Assembly: GCF_000954115.1 (NCBI RefSeq)
Contig: NZ_CP010797.1
Span: 2,852,001 to 2,916,000 of the forward strand
Source of the DNA: Rhodococcus sp. B7740
GTDB lineage: Bacteria > Actinomycetota > Actinomycetes > Mycobacteriales > Mycobacteriaceae
Reading direction: 5' to 3'
Length of the DNA: 64,000 bases
Under the pieces are notes generated by a model. It was given only the letters and a program-made list of their open reading frames with translations. It was not told where the DNA came from and made no database searches. Positions 52,482 to 62,859 of this stretch are shown piece after piece. Within the stretch, counting starts at the first letter, position 1; each line of letters begins with the position of its first letter. The position numbers and the translations under genes are program-made.

Positions 52482-53528
52482 GTGCTCAACGTTCGTCGCC
52501 GCGCAGGCACCCTCGCTGCCGCCGCCGCCCTGATCGGATCGCTCGTCGCCTGCGGAGCATCCGAGGAGGTCTCCGACGCCACCGCGGAGACCACCGACGG
52601 AGGGACGTCGTATCCGCTGACGATCGAGAACTGCGGCGAGTCGGTCACCTTCGACTCCGCCCCGCAGCGAGTGGTGTCACTCGACCAGAACTCCACCGAA
52701 ATCCTTCTCTCGCTCGGTGTGCAGGATCGGATGGTGGGTACCGCATCCTGGACCGATCCGGTCCGCGACAACCTCGCAGACGCCAACGCCGCGGTTCCTC
52801 GACTGGCCGACAATGCGCCCACCTACGAGGTCGTCGTCGATACCGAACCCGACCTCGTCACCGCATCGTTCGGACGCCACTTCGAGCAGGGCGGCGTCGC
52901 GCAGCGTTCGCGCTTCACCGAAACCGGTGCCGCCACGTATCTTTCCCCCACCGACTGCGACGCCGGTCGTAGCGTCAACGGGGGCAACACCCGGACGACG
53001 CCGCTCACCATGGAGTCGTTGTACCAGGAGATCACCGAACTCGCGGCGATTTTCGACGTCAACGAGCGCGGTGCCGAATTCGTCGAAGAACTGAAGACCC
53101 GCATGGCCGACGCCACCGCGCGAACCGCAAATGCCGATGTGTCCGTGGCCTTCTGGTTCGCAGACACCAAGAGCCCCTACGTCGCAGGCACACGCGGTTC
53201 GGCCAACCTACTGGCCGATTCCGTCGGCACGACAAACGTGTTCACGGAGATCGACGACGACTGGTCCGCAGTCGGGTGGGAAACCGTGGTCGACAAAGAC
53301 CCGACGGTGCTCGTCCTCGGGGATCTGGCGCGCAACCGTTTTCCCGGTGACCTGCTCGCCGACAAGATCGCATTCCTCGAGTCCGACCCCGTCACCAGCA
53401 CGATGGCCGCCGTCCGCGACAAGCGCTACATCTCGCTGCACGGCGCGGAGATGAACCCGTCGATCCGGGCCGTCGACGGCGTCGAGAAGGTGTCGGCCGG
53501 ACTGCGCGACCTGGGACTGTCGTCCTGA
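52482..53528 (+). CDS. Second metal-chelate-binding lipoprotein (FecB family)
   Basis: This 348-residue lipoprotein has an LVAC lipobox. The mature fold starts with ENCGESVTFDSAPQRVVSLDQNSTEILLSLG, standard for siderophore-binding proteins; a Cys pair is added in the first domain. GTG at 52482 follows GAAGGA. Iron control is suggested by the upstream box. Confidence 0.87.
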   Translation: MLNVRRRAGTLAAAAALIGSLVACGASEEVSDATAETTDGGTSYPLTIENCGESVTFDSAPQRVVSLDQNSTEILLSLGVQDRMVGTASWTDPVRDNLADANAAVPRLADNAPTYEVVVDTEPDLVTASFGRHFEQGGVAQRSRFTETGAATYLSPTDCDAGRSVNGGNTRTTPLTMESLYQEITELAAIFDVNERGAEFVEELKTRMADATARTANADVSVAFWFADTKSPYVAGTRGSANLLADSVGTTNVFTEIDDDWSAVGWETVVDKDPTVLVLGDLARNRFPGDLLADKIAFLESDPVTSTMAAVRDKRYISLHGAEMNPSIRAVDGVEKVSAGLRDLGLSS

Positions 53529-53590
53529 CCGCGACCATCACCCCGCGGCGGACCGCCCAGCGATCGCACACCGACCTCTGGCGTTGGGGG

Positions 53591-54582
53591 TTGGCTCTGC
53601 TGGGCGGTGTCGTGCTGTGTGTGGTGTCTGTTCTCGTCGCCATCACGCTCGGGCCCGCGAACATCTCGCTGGTCAACGTTCGCGATGTGGTGCTCAACCA
53701 TCTCGGCGTCACCGACGTGCCGGTGAAAGTGTCGAAGAACGCGATCGTCTGGGAGGAGCGGCTCCCCCGAGCACTCGTCGCTGCGGCCAGTGGCGTCGGG
53801 CTCGGGATCTGCGGCGTCATCATGCAGTCGCTTCTGCGCAATCCGTTGGCGGATCCGTTCGTGCTCGGGGTGTCCTCGGGTGCGTCGACGGGGGCCGTGG
53901 TGGTCGGCGTTCTCGGTGTCGGCGGTGCCGCACTCGGTCTGTCGGGCGGCGCGTTCATCGGTGCGCTCGTTGCGTTCGGGCTGGTGCTCTTCCTTGCCCG
54001 CATGTCCGGTAGCGGAAACGACCGCGTCATCCTCGCCGGTGTCGCGACCACTCAGTTGTTCTCGGCGCTCACATCTTTCGTGATCTTCGCGTTCGCGGAC
54101 TCCGACGAGACCCGCGGCGTGATGTTCTGGCTCCTCGGATCGTTCGAGGGAGTGCGATGGAACGACGTCGTGCTCTGTGTGACCGTTGCCGGTATCGGCG
54201 CAGTGGTCTGTTGCTACTACGCGTATGTGCTCGACGCATTCGCGTTCGGAAACTCGGTGGCGTCCTCGCTCGGCTTCGACGTCAAGAAGGTGCGCCTGGC
54301 ACTGCTCGTCGGAACCGCCCTCATCACTGCGACACTCGTCAGCGTGGCCGGTGCCATCGGTTTCGTCGGCCTCATTCTTCCGCACGCGGCGCGACTGTTG
54401 GTGGGGCCCAACCACAGCCGCCTCGTGCCCACCACTGCCGTCATCGGCGCGATCTTCATGGTGTGGGTCGACGCCGTCTCCCGAGTCGCCTTCGCCCCGA
54501 CCCCACTGCCGGTCGGCGTCGGAACAGCACTGGTCGGCGTCCCTGCCTTCATCGCAATCATGGCTCGCAAGAGAGGAATTCG

Positions 54583-54586
<4 letters not shown>
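53591..54586 (+). CDS. Second metal-chelate ABC permease (FecCD family)
   Basis: This FecCD permease has RLPRALVAAASGVGLGICGVIMQSLLRNPLADPFVLGVSSGA near 55 and a C-terminal PLPVGVGTALVGVPAFI. The only ordinary in-frame start is TTG at 53591, giving 331 residues and a very short N-terminus. The frame is open back to CTG at 53525, which overlaps the previous stop (CTGA) and would give 353 residues with a normal charged N-terminus; a rare CTG start is therefore possible. Only one permease gene is present, so it should work as a homodimer. Confidence 0.85.
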
Positions 54587-55404
<818 letters not shown>

Positions 55405-55463
55405 TCGGAGTCGGACTGCAGCCCCGGGAGGTTGGGTGCCACGATTCGTGGTACCCCTGAACC

Positions 55464-56969
55464 ATGAGCGAATCTTTCGGACCGGGCGTTTCGACCACGA
55501 GCCTGCCCCCATTCGGGTTCGAGTCGACCTTGGCCGACCAGGTCCCCGGCGTCACCTTGCCGTGGCAGGGCACCCACGCACCGGATCCTCGCGTACTGAT
55601 CCTCAACGACGGCCTGGCCCGGTCACTCGCGCTCGACCCTGCGTCGCTGCGCACTCCGGACGGGGCAGGCGTGCTGTCCGGATCCGTTTCTCCGACCGAG
55701 ACCGCCACCGTGGCGATGGCGTACGCGGGTCATCAGTTCGGCAACTACCAGCCCTTGCTGGGGGACGGCCGAGCGCTCCTGCTCGGTGAGCTTCGCGACG
55801 ACCAGGGCCGTCGGGTCGATCTGCATCTCAAGGGTTCCGGTGCCACGCCGTTCTCGCGCGGTGGTGACGGGCGTGCGGTGGTGGCAGCCATGCTGCGCGA
55901 GTACCTGATCAGCGAGGCGATGCATGCGCTGCACATCCCCACCACCCGCTCACTCGCCGTCGTCACGACCGGAGAACAGGTGGTGCGAGAGGGAGGTCCG
56001 CAGCCCGGCGCGGTACTGGCCAGGGTGGCGTCGAGCCATCTGCGGGTGGGCACCTTCGAGTTCGCTGCCCGAAGAGAGGGACTCACGCAGACCCTCGCGG
56101 ACTATGCGATCGCCCGCCACTACCCCGAATTCGTCGAGCGAGCACCCGAGGATCGCTACCTCGCATTCTTCGAGGCCGTCGTCGATGCTCAGGCGTCCCT
56201 TGTCGCACAATGGATGTCGGTCGGATTCGTGCACGGCGTCATGAACACCGACAACACGACGATTTCCGGCGAGACCATCGACTACGGGCCGTGTGCCTTT
56301 CTGGACGCCTACGATCCCGCCACGGTGTTCAGCTCCATCGACCAGGGTGGCCGCTACGCCTACGGCAACCAACCCGCCGTTCTCGGGTGGAATCTGGCGA
56401 GATTCGGCGAAACACTACTGCCACTGGTGAATTCGACTCCCGATCTCGCGATCACCGCCCTGACCGCGGTCCTGGACACCTACGGGGATCGCTACCGACA
56501 GCACTACGGCGCCGCGATGGCCGCCAAACTCGGCCTGGACGAGGGTGCAGTCGATGGCGCTCTCGTCGACGATCTGCATCGGTTGCTCACGGATCACCGC
56601 GCCGACTGGACCCTGACTTTCCGCGCCCTCGCCGAGAACCTACGCGGAAACTCGGTGCCGTTCGACTCCCTCGTCCCACCCGACGCCTCCAGGAGTTGGC
56701 TCGAGAGTTGGAGGACTGCGGTTTCGGCTCGGGGACAGGACTTTTCATCCGTCGCCGACGGTATGGACCGCGTCAACCCGGCATATATTCCCCGCAACCA
56801 CCTGGTCGACGCTGCGCTCCAGGCTGCGACGGCCGGCGATCTGGGGCCCTTCGAGCGTCTTCTCGAGGTCGTCACATCGCCGTTCGACCGACACGATGAC
56901 CGATCGGATTACTCCCTGCCTGCTCCTGAGAACTTCAGTGCCGGTTTTCGGACCTACTGCGGAACCTGA
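55464..56969 (+). CDS. selO: Protein adenylyltransferase SelO (YdiU family)
   Basis: This 501-residue pseudokinase-fold AMPylator carries the family motifs AYAGHQFGNY at 87-95, LGDGRALLLGE at 99-109, LHLKGSGATPFSRGGDGRAV near 120 and VHGVMNTDNTTI near 255, which includes the metal-binding Asn/Asp. SelO transfers AMP to Ser, Thr or Tyr of target proteins and has a redox-stress role. Bacterial length, no selenocysteine context. Confidence 0.93.
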   Translation: MSESFGPGVSTTSLPPFGFESTLADQVPGVTLPWQGTHAPDPRVLILNDGLARSLALDPASLRTPDGAGVLSGSVSPTETATVAMAYAGHQFGNYQPLLGDGRALLLGELRDDQGRRVDLHLKGSGATPFSRGGDGRAVVAAMLREYLISEAMHALHIPTTRSLAVVTTGEQVVREGGPQPGAVLARVASSHLRVGTFEFAARREGLTQTLADYAIARHYPEFVERAPEDRYLAFFEAVVDAQASLVAQWMSVGFVHGVMNTDNTTISGETIDYGPCAFLDAYDPATVFSSIDQGGRYAYGNQPAVLGWNLARFGETLLPLVNSTPDLAITALTAVLDTYGDRYRQHYGAAMAAKLGLDEGAVDGALVDDLHRLLTDHRADWTLTFRALAENLRGNSVPFDSLVPPDASRSWLESWRTAVSARGQDFSSVADGMDRVNPAYIPRNHLVDAALQAATAGDLGPFERLLEVVTSPFDRHDDRSDYSLPAPENFSAGFRTYCGT

Positions 56970-56994
56970 CTTCCTGCGCGCACCTGCCTGATCG

Positions 56995-57483
56995 TCACCG
57001 CGGCGGCTCCATGAATTCGATGGTCTCTCCATTCGGGCCCACTGCGTACATGACTCGGGTGCCCACCTTGGTGCCGCCGGCAATCGGTTGTGGAGTTCCC
57101 TGCGCCGTCCACCCGAACTCCGCTATGCGCGTCAGGGCCGCATCGATGTCGTCGACCTCGAAAGCAAGGTGGGCGAAACCCGGATCGTAGGGTCGAGACG
57201 ACCCAGACTCTCCGCGAATATCGCGGTACTCCAGCAGCTCGATCGTCTGACCCGCAACGGTGACCACCGCCATCCGAACTGCCGCTCCGTGTGCTCCGGC
57301 GACCTCTCCCAGAAATTCCCCGCCCATCTCCCCCGTCCGTTCGAGGGTTGCTCCGAGACCGTCGATCCAGAATCGAAGGGCAGCATCGAGCGACCCGACA
57401 GAGAATCCGACATGGTCGGAGCGAAGAATTCTGAAGGACGTGGCGTCAGTCAGGGAAACCGGTATCCCTCCGAGCATTTCCAT
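56995..57483 (-). CDS. VOC-superfamily (glyoxalase-like) protein
   Basis: This 162-residue VOC-fold protein shows paired beta-alpha-beta units with DHVGFSVGSLDAALRFWIDGLGA near 24 and GFAHLAFEVDDIDAALTRI near 102; metal ligands His24, Glu and His104 with a final Glu in ETIEFMEPP are in place. Resembles methylmalonyl-CoA epimerase or lyases. It directly precedes an acyl-CoA dehydrogenase on the other side of a 15-bp gap, transcribed after it. Confidence 0.82.
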   Translation of the reverse strand: MEMLGGIPVSLTDATSFRILRSDHVGFSVGSLDAALRFWIDGLGATLERTGEMGGEFLGEVAGAHGAAVRMAVVTVAGQTIELLEYRDIRGESGSSRPYDPGFAHLAFEVDDIDAALTRIAEFGWTAQGTPQPIAGGTKVGTRVMYAVGPNGETIEFMEPPR

Positions 57484-57498
57484 CGAGCCGAACGGCGC

Positions 57499-58713
57499 TT
57501 ACGAGTTACGCTTCTGTTCGGCCCGGATCAATCCGCCGCCGACGATCAACCGCTGGATCTCGCTGGTGCCCTCGTACAGACGCAGCAATCGCACGTCCCG
57601 GTAGATGCGTTCGACCGGGACCTCTCGCATGTATCCGGCACCACCGTGGATCTGGACGGCGAGATCGGCGACCTTGCCCACCATCTCGGTGCAGAAGAGT
57701 TTCACCGCGGACGGCGCGATACGCCGATCGGTCTCCTGCACCCACGCCCGCGCAGCCTCACGGACCATGGCCCGGCCCGCCATCACACCGACCTGCTGAT
57801 CGGCGATCATGGCCTGCACCAGTTGGAAGTTCCCGATCGGCTCGCCGCCCTGCGTGGACGCCGCGGCATAGGACACCGACTCGTCCAGCGCGCGCTGCGC
57901 CTGCCCGACGGCCAGCGCTGCAATGTGTACCCGCCCCCGCGCCAGCGAGGTCATCGCCGCCTTGTAGCCGATATCGATCATGGGTCGTTCCGCAGGCTCC
58001 ACTCCTGCATCGCTGTTGCCGCCAACCAAGGCGTCGGCCTCGACGCGTACGTCGGTGAAGTTCACGTCGGCCGTGCCGGATCCCTGCTGCCCCATCTTCG
58101 CGTCCTTGACACCGACCTCGATTCCCGCAGCGTCGGCGGGAACCAGGAATACCGCAATACCGTTGCCGCTCGGCGGTTTCGGATCCATTTTCGCGAAGAC
58201 GACGAACATGTTCGCGATCGGCGCATTGGTGATGTACCGCTTGCTGCCGTTGATGACCCACCCGGAGCCGTCGACCGTCGCAGTGGTCTTCAGGCCCGCC
58301 GGATTGGATCCGGCCCCGTCCTCGGTCAGCGCGAAGGACGCAACGACGTCACCGGACGCCATACCCGGCAACCATGTCGCCTTCTGTTCCTCGGTGCCGA
58401 ACCCCACCAGCACCTGCCCAGCAATTCCGTTGTTGGTGCCGAACATCGATCGCAACGCCAACGAGGTGTACCCGAGCTCCATGGCGAACTCGACATCCTG
58501 AATCAGATTCAGGCCCAGCCCACCCCACTCCTGCGGAAGCGCATAGCCGAACAATCCCATCTCGGCAGCCTGCGTGCGCAGGTCCTCCGGGATGGCATCG
58601 GTGTTCATGATCTCGAGTTCGCGCGGGACGACACGCGACCGCACGAACTGCGAGACCTGCTTCAACACGTCGGCGAAGACGTCGTCGGGTACATCGGGAT
58701 TCAGCGTGTCCAT
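57499..58713 (-). CDS. Acyl-CoA dehydrogenase
   Basis: This 404-residue FAD enzyme oxidises acyl-CoA at the alpha-beta bond. Seen are FALTEDGAGSNPAGLKT (FAD-binding) near 125, the IHGGAGYMREVPVERIYRD stretch near 360 and the catalytic Glu in RLYEGTSEIQR near 385. The chain-length class is not evident. ATG at 58713. Confidence 0.92.
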   Translation of the reverse strand: MDTLNPDVPDDVFADVLKQVSQFVRSRVVPRELEIMNTDAIPEDLRTQAAEMGLFGYALPQEWGGLGLNLIQDVEFAMELGYTSLALRSMFGTNNGIAGQVLVGFGTEEQKATWLPGMASGDVVASFALTEDGAGSNPAGLKTTATVDGSGWVINGSKRYITNAPIANMFVVFAKMDPKPPSGNGIAVFLVPADAAGIEVGVKDAKMGQQGSGTADVNFTDVRVEADALVGGNSDAGVEPAERPMIDIGYKAAMTSLARGRVHIAALAVGQAQRALDESVSYAAASTQGGEPIGNFQLVQAMIADQQVGVMAGRAMVREAARAWVQETDRRIAPSAVKLFCTEMVGKVADLAVQIHGGAGYMREVPVERIYRDVRLLRLYEGTSEIQRLIVGGGLIRAEQKRNS

Positions 58714-58848
58714 CGGACCACTATCTGTCAGAACAACGTGATTCGTCCACTGCCGTGCGAGTGCTCGAACGACTGGAGGACCCGACGGTCGGGACTGTTC
58801 CGGCCTCGTCGCGTGCGTACATCGGAGTCCTCGTGACTCTGTTGTCCA

Positions 58849-59769
58849 TCAAGGGCTTCCCAGTGCCGGCCCCTCGGTGCGTCCGACGGCCTTGCGGTGG
58901 CCGAGTGTGGGAATGTCCAGCGGCTTGGGATGCCGCGTTCCGAAGTGGTCGGACCAGGATCGGTGGGGCCGATGCGGGCGAACGCCCTGAAATGCCAGGT
59001 ACGCACCGATCGCCGGCGGCACGACATGCCGATGGCCTCGCGACGGCTCGGGCAATCGATGTATCGCACGAAGGTCTTCGGTGAACACCGACAGCAGAAT
59101 GCCGTCGGCGAAGCGCTTCGTCCGACCGGGGAACCATCGCTCCTGCCAATCGAGGAACAATTGATCGACGATCTTGCGGGCACCGTCGGTGTGCTCGTAC
59201 CGAGACTCGTAGTCGAAGGTCCAGCGCAAGAAGCGCTCTCGCGTCTGCGGAACATCGAGGCCCATGTACTCCCCGACCTGACGCCAGAAGTGAAAACGCG
59301 CTTCACGCTCGTTGTCGGTGAAGACGCTCAACCCGAGATGTTCGAGGATGCGGTCCGGCTCGAAGGCCAGCGAACCCAATGTGTACAGCTTGTCGTCGTC
59401 GGTGATACCGAACCGCGAGTGGATCTGCTCCATGCGGTCGATGATCGATCGGCCGTATTCGCTGGAATGCCCGTGATGGAGCATCTCGCCGAAGAAGAGC
59501 AGCGTGTCGTCGTTGCGTCTGCGCACGTCGTGCATCATGTCGCCGGTACCGGTCCGGTACAGAATTCGCGCGATCGACGGAACCGCCACCTGTCGAGCGA
59601 ATGCCACGGTGTACGCGGCATGGGCGAAAATGGCGTCGCCATAACGGACTTCGACGCTCAGATGCGTGGCTTCCTCGTTGCCCACAACCGGGTCGAGTTC
59701 CTCGATCCGGCGACCGACCGCCCGCCCCGTCACCCACTTCCGAGACATCAGTGCCGCGTTCGTTGCCAT
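58849..59769 (-). CDS. MpaB-family oxygenase (DUF2236)
   Basis: This 306-residue helical protein of the DUF2236/MpaB group shows LFFGEMLHHGHSSEYGRSI near 90, ITDDDKLYTLGSLAFEPDRI near 122 and FHFWRQVGEYMGLDVP near 160. The group includes latex-clearing-type b-heme oxygenases, which use conserved His/Arg residues, so oxidation of a long hydrophobic substrate is possible. ATG at 59769 follows a strong GGAGGT. Confidence 0.8.
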   Translation of the reverse strand: MATNAALMSRKWVTGRAVGRRIEELDPVVGNEEATHLSVEVRYGDAIFAHAAYTVAFARQVAVPSIARILYRTGTGDMMHDVRRRNDDTLLFFGEMLHHGHSSEYGRSIIDRMEQIHSRFGITDDDKLYTLGSLAFEPDRILEHLGLSVFTDNEREARFHFWRQVGEYMGLDVPQTRERFLRWTFDYESRYEHTDGARKIVDQLFLDWQERWFPGRTKRFADGILLSVFTEDLRAIHRLPEPSRGHRHVVPPAIGAYLAFQGVRPHRPHRSWSDHFGTRHPKPLDIPTLGHRKAVGRTEGPALGSP

Positions 59770-59805
59770 GACTTACCTCCACGTTCCGTCATCGGCACCA
59801 AACAG

Positions 59806-59819
59806 GAACGGCACCGTTC
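59806..59819 (-). promoter_or_regulatory. Inverted repeat upstream of the MpaB gene
   Basis: GAACGG-CA-CCGTTC has perfect 6-bp arms, 37-50 bases upstream of the MpaB start. Typical size and position for a TetR operator; no regulator adjoins. Confidence 0.45.
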
Positions 59820-59861
59820 TCAGTTCACCATGCAACTAGGAACGTCTTCGTGTCAATATGG

Positions 59862-59885
59862 CACCGGAGATTTGCTCCTCCGGTG
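59862..59885 (-). terminator. Candidate stem-loop terminator
   Basis: CACCGGAG pairs with CTCCGGTG around an 8-base loop, 116 bases downstream of the interrupted methyltransferase gene. No T-tract. Nothing else was seen in the 59770-60000 gap apart from the operator above. Confidence 0.4.
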
Positions 59886-60000
59886 GCAATTCCCCCCCGC
59901 TCGCGCGCTGTGGGTCAGGACGAGGGGCGACTTTCCTACCCCGCGGAGCTCATTCGCGGCGAAGGGCCGCACATTGTCGGCGCAGATGCTGCGTGACCGG

Positions 60001-60861
60001 TCAACGACGGGTTGCGGCGAACACGTCGACCGGGTGCGGCACCCGAAGTCTGCCGTCGGTGCCCGGCACCGAGACCGCGTCGAGATAGGCCCGCACGGTG
60101 CCGTACAACTCGGGAGTCAGCCGGGCCTGCACTGCGAAGTCGAGTACCTCGTCGCCGGCAGAGGCGAGGTCTACCAACGCGTCCAGAGTGGCCACGTCGT
60201 CCACTGCGATCCCGCCGTCGACGAAGGCTTTCTCGACGTCTGCACTGAACCACTGCCGGTGGCCCTCCAGCGGCGGGGCGAGAACGCCCACCAGAGCGTT
60301 GAGCGCAGCCGACGGTGCAACGGCCACCCACAGCTCACCGCCGGGCCGCAGCAGGTCGAGAGCGCTTCGCAGCGTCGCCCCCACGTCGGCGACGTAGTAC
60401 ATCGAGTGCACGAACAATACGACGTCGAAAGTCTCGTCGACCGGGGCGTCGCCGACGGACGCGACGTGCGCATCGACGCTGAGCTCGGCGGTCGTCAGCG
60501 CGGCCATCCTGGCGGTGAACAGCTCCACACTCCCGGGCCAGGGGTCGATGCCCACGTACCGCACCGGTTGCCCGGACAGCCGCTGCACCAGACCGGCGGC
60601 GAGCCGGACGTCAAGCGACCCGTCACCGCAGCCCACCGACAGCACCGAGATCGGTCCATCCCCCATCGCTGCCAGCCGGGCGGCGAGGTGCTAGGCGATC
60701 AGACCGCGCTGGTCGGACAGTCGCTCGAAAGCGGCGTGGTCTCGGGCGTAGGAGTCGGGCGCGAGACCGGGCAGAGGCCCGGAGTCACGCCGCAGGGCGC
60801 GTAACGCGTCGAGGAACCCGGCTGCAGCGTCGCTCGACGGATACGGAGCTATGTTGGACAC
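60001..60861 (-). pseudogene. SAM methyltransferase (histamine N-methyltransferase-like) interrupted by TAG
   Basis: The frame opens at GTG 60861 with 56 residues (SNIAPYPSSDAAAGFLDALR... to DQRGLIA), meets a single TAG at 60693-60691, then continues HLAARLAAMGDGPISVLSVGCGDGSLDVRL. The downstream part has SAM motif I, VLFVHSMYYVADVGATLRSAL and a WFSADVEKAF segment reminiscent of HNMT. An internal ATG at 60666 could give a 221-residue protein lacking the N-terminal helix. So it is either a decayed gene, a TAG read-through case, or a shorter functional enzyme. Confidence 0.7.
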
Positions 60862-60924
60862 CACATCGAGTGAACCACGACGCACCCGGGAATGCGTTGC
60901 GGTTGGCTTCCCGAGAGGAGTGCC

Positions 60925-61737
60925 ATGAGCAACGGAGACACGGCCGAGCGCAGTCTCGAGCACTGGAGCGAGGCCGGCCGCACGGGCATGGAGGCCTTCT
61001 ACGCCCTGGCCACGGAGGACTACCACCAACTGGCACTGGCCGCCGACTGGCCCGCCCTGCTCGCCGAGCACAGCCACGACGGCTGGTCGCTGCTCGACGT
61101 GGCCTGCGGCAGCGGCAAGTTCCCCACCGCTCTACGCCGCTACACCGATCTGTCGACGGTGCCCGAGCTGGCCTACGACCTGCTCGACCCGTCTGCCTTC
61201 TCGGTGGCCGAGGCTCGCGGAGCCCTCGGCACACCGTTCGTGCCTCGAGACGACCTGGTGATGACCCTGCAGGACCTGCCCGCGGATCGGACCGGGTACG
61301 ACATCGTGTGGGCCACCCACGCGCTGTACGCCCTTCCGCCCACAGAATTGGACGCCGCAGCCGAACGATTCGTGGCTGCACTGGCCCCCGGCGGCCTCGG
61401 TTTGGTCGCGCAGGCCACGGCGAGCTCCCACTACCTGGCGTTCTACGACGCCTTCCGGGCAGGCGTGCGTGACGCGACCCCGTACACGACGGCCGAGCAG
61501 GTGCGCGACGCGCTGATCCGAGCCGGCGCGGATGTGCGCGACCAGCGCGTCACGTACACCACCGGGACATCCGATCGTGTTGTCGCCGAGGGCTTTCTGC
61601 AGCGCTGCGCCTTCGACGACTCCGTGTCGCTGGAGGAGATGGAGGCTGCACCGGTGCTGGGCGACTACCTCGCCTCCTGTCGCGACGAGTCGGGTTCTTA
61701 CACCTTCTCGCACGAGGCGGCCCTGCTGTGGCTCTGA
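60925..61737 (+). CDS. Class I SAM-dependent methyltransferase
   Basis: This 270-residue methyltransferase has SAM motif I SLLDVACGSGKFPTALRRY near 54, YDLLDPSAFSVAEA, and DIVWATHALYALPPTEL near 132. The HALYAL pattern and following FVAALAPGGLGLVAQA resemble small-molecule N-methyltransferases. ATG at 60925 has GAGAGGAG. It overlaps the PhyH gene by 10 bases and is divergent from the interrupted methyltransferase. Confidence 0.85.
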   Translation: MSNGDTAERSLEHWSEAGRTGMEAFYALATEDYHQLALAADWPALLAEHSHDGWSLLDVACGSGKFPTALRRYTDLSTVPELAYDLLDPSAFSVAEARGALGTPFVPRDDLVMTLQDLPADRTGYDIVWATHALYALPPTELDAAAERFVAALAPGGLGLVAQATASSHYLAFYDAFRAGVRDATPYTTAEQVRDALIRAGADVRDQRVTYTTGTSDRVVAEGFLQRCAFDDSVSLEEMEAAPVLGDYLASCRDESGSYTFSHEAALLWL

Positions 61738-62720
61738 ACGAACCTGCGGCTCCGACGAACGAACGGCTCCCCCAGCAGAATCGCGATGGCGGTATCGACC
61801 AGGACTGGGCAGGCGACGATCAGGACTGGTGGGACTGGTACGTCACGCTTGCTGCCAACGACCAGGTGCCCGCCGAGTTGGTCGACGGGCCGGGCCTGCC
61901 GGACGTCGACGCAGCGTCCGACGAGCAGGTCGCGCGTGAGCTTGACGAGCCGTACGACCTCGACCCGGCCGCGGTCGAGTCCTTCGCCCGGGAGGCCTTC
62001 GTTCGGCTGCCCGCCGTGTTCTCCCCTGCCGTGGTACGACGCCTCGCCGAGCGCCTCGAGGAGCTACTGCGCGCCGAGCACGGCGAGAACGTCGCCGGTC
62101 GGTTCACCGCACTCGAGCAGATGTGGCTCCACGACGACCTGATGCGTGCCGTGGCACTCTCGCCCCGGATCGGCGGCCTGGCCGCGGCCTTGCTGGACGA
62201 ACCGGCCGTGCGGCTCTACCACGACAACGCGCTGTCCAAGGAGCCCGGCTGTGGACGCACGCCCTGGCATCACGACGCGGAGCATTTCCCACTGCAGACC
62301 GTCCAGGCGGTCACCGCGTGGATGCCGATGTCGGCCATCCCCGGCCGAATGGGTCCGCTGTCGTTCGCGCGCGGAGCAAACGTGCTCGACGAGGTCGAAG
62401 ACCTGGAGTTCGACAAGGTCGGCACGTCGTACGACGAGGCCGTCGCCCAGCGCTTCGTCGAGCGCAGCGTCGCGGTGGCATCGGAGCCATTCGAAGTGGG
62501 CGACGTGTCGTTCCACTCCGCGCTGTGCTTCCACACCGCCGGGCCGAACCGGACGACACAGCCGCGCCGAGCACTGGCCACCACTTATTTCGCCGACGGG
62601 GCTCGGGTCGTGGAATCGCCGACGCTGATCAGTGGCACGTGGCGCGAGTTCCTCCCCGGTGTCGAGCCCGGCGGCCTCGCGGCCTCCGAACTGAACCCGG
62701 TGGTCGGCCAAAGAGACTGA
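61728..62720 (+). CDS. Phytanoyl-CoA dioxygenase (PhyH)-family oxygenase
   Basis: This 330-residue Fe(II)/2-oxoglutarate oxygenase has an acidic N-terminal extension (about residues 1-85), then the PhyH domain with the iron-binding His-x-Asp in TPWHHDAEHF near 180 and distal His in CFHTAGPNRTTQPRRAL near 265, whose Arg binds 2-oxoglutarate. GTG at 61728 overlaps the methyltransferase. It likely hydroxylates a methylated small molecule; substrate unknown. Confidence 0.85.
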   Translation: MALNEPAAPTNERLPQQNRDGGIDQDWAGDDQDWWDWYVTLAANDQVPAELVDGPGLPDVDAASDEQVARELDEPYDLDPAAVESFAREAFVRLPAVFSPAVVRRLAERLEELLRAEHGENVAGRFTALEQMWLHDDLMRAVALSPRIGGLAAALLDEPAVRLYHDNALSKEPGCGRTPWHHDAEHFPLQTVQAVTAWMPMSAIPGRMGPLSFARGANVLDEVEDLEFDKVGTSYDEAVAQRFVERSVAVASEPFEVGDVSFHSALCFHTAGPNRTTQPRRALATTYFADGARVVESPTLISGTWREFLPGVEPGGLAASELNPVVGQRD

Positions 62721-62859
62721 ACCGGACTGCTCGCCCGAGACCCCATGCGATGGGATCGGTCGACGCTGCCATAGCGGCGCAACAGACCCTGGCACTACCG
62801 GCACCGATGCGACCGCTCCCTTCCGAATGAGGTCGGCCGCATCGCAGACGTAGGAACCG

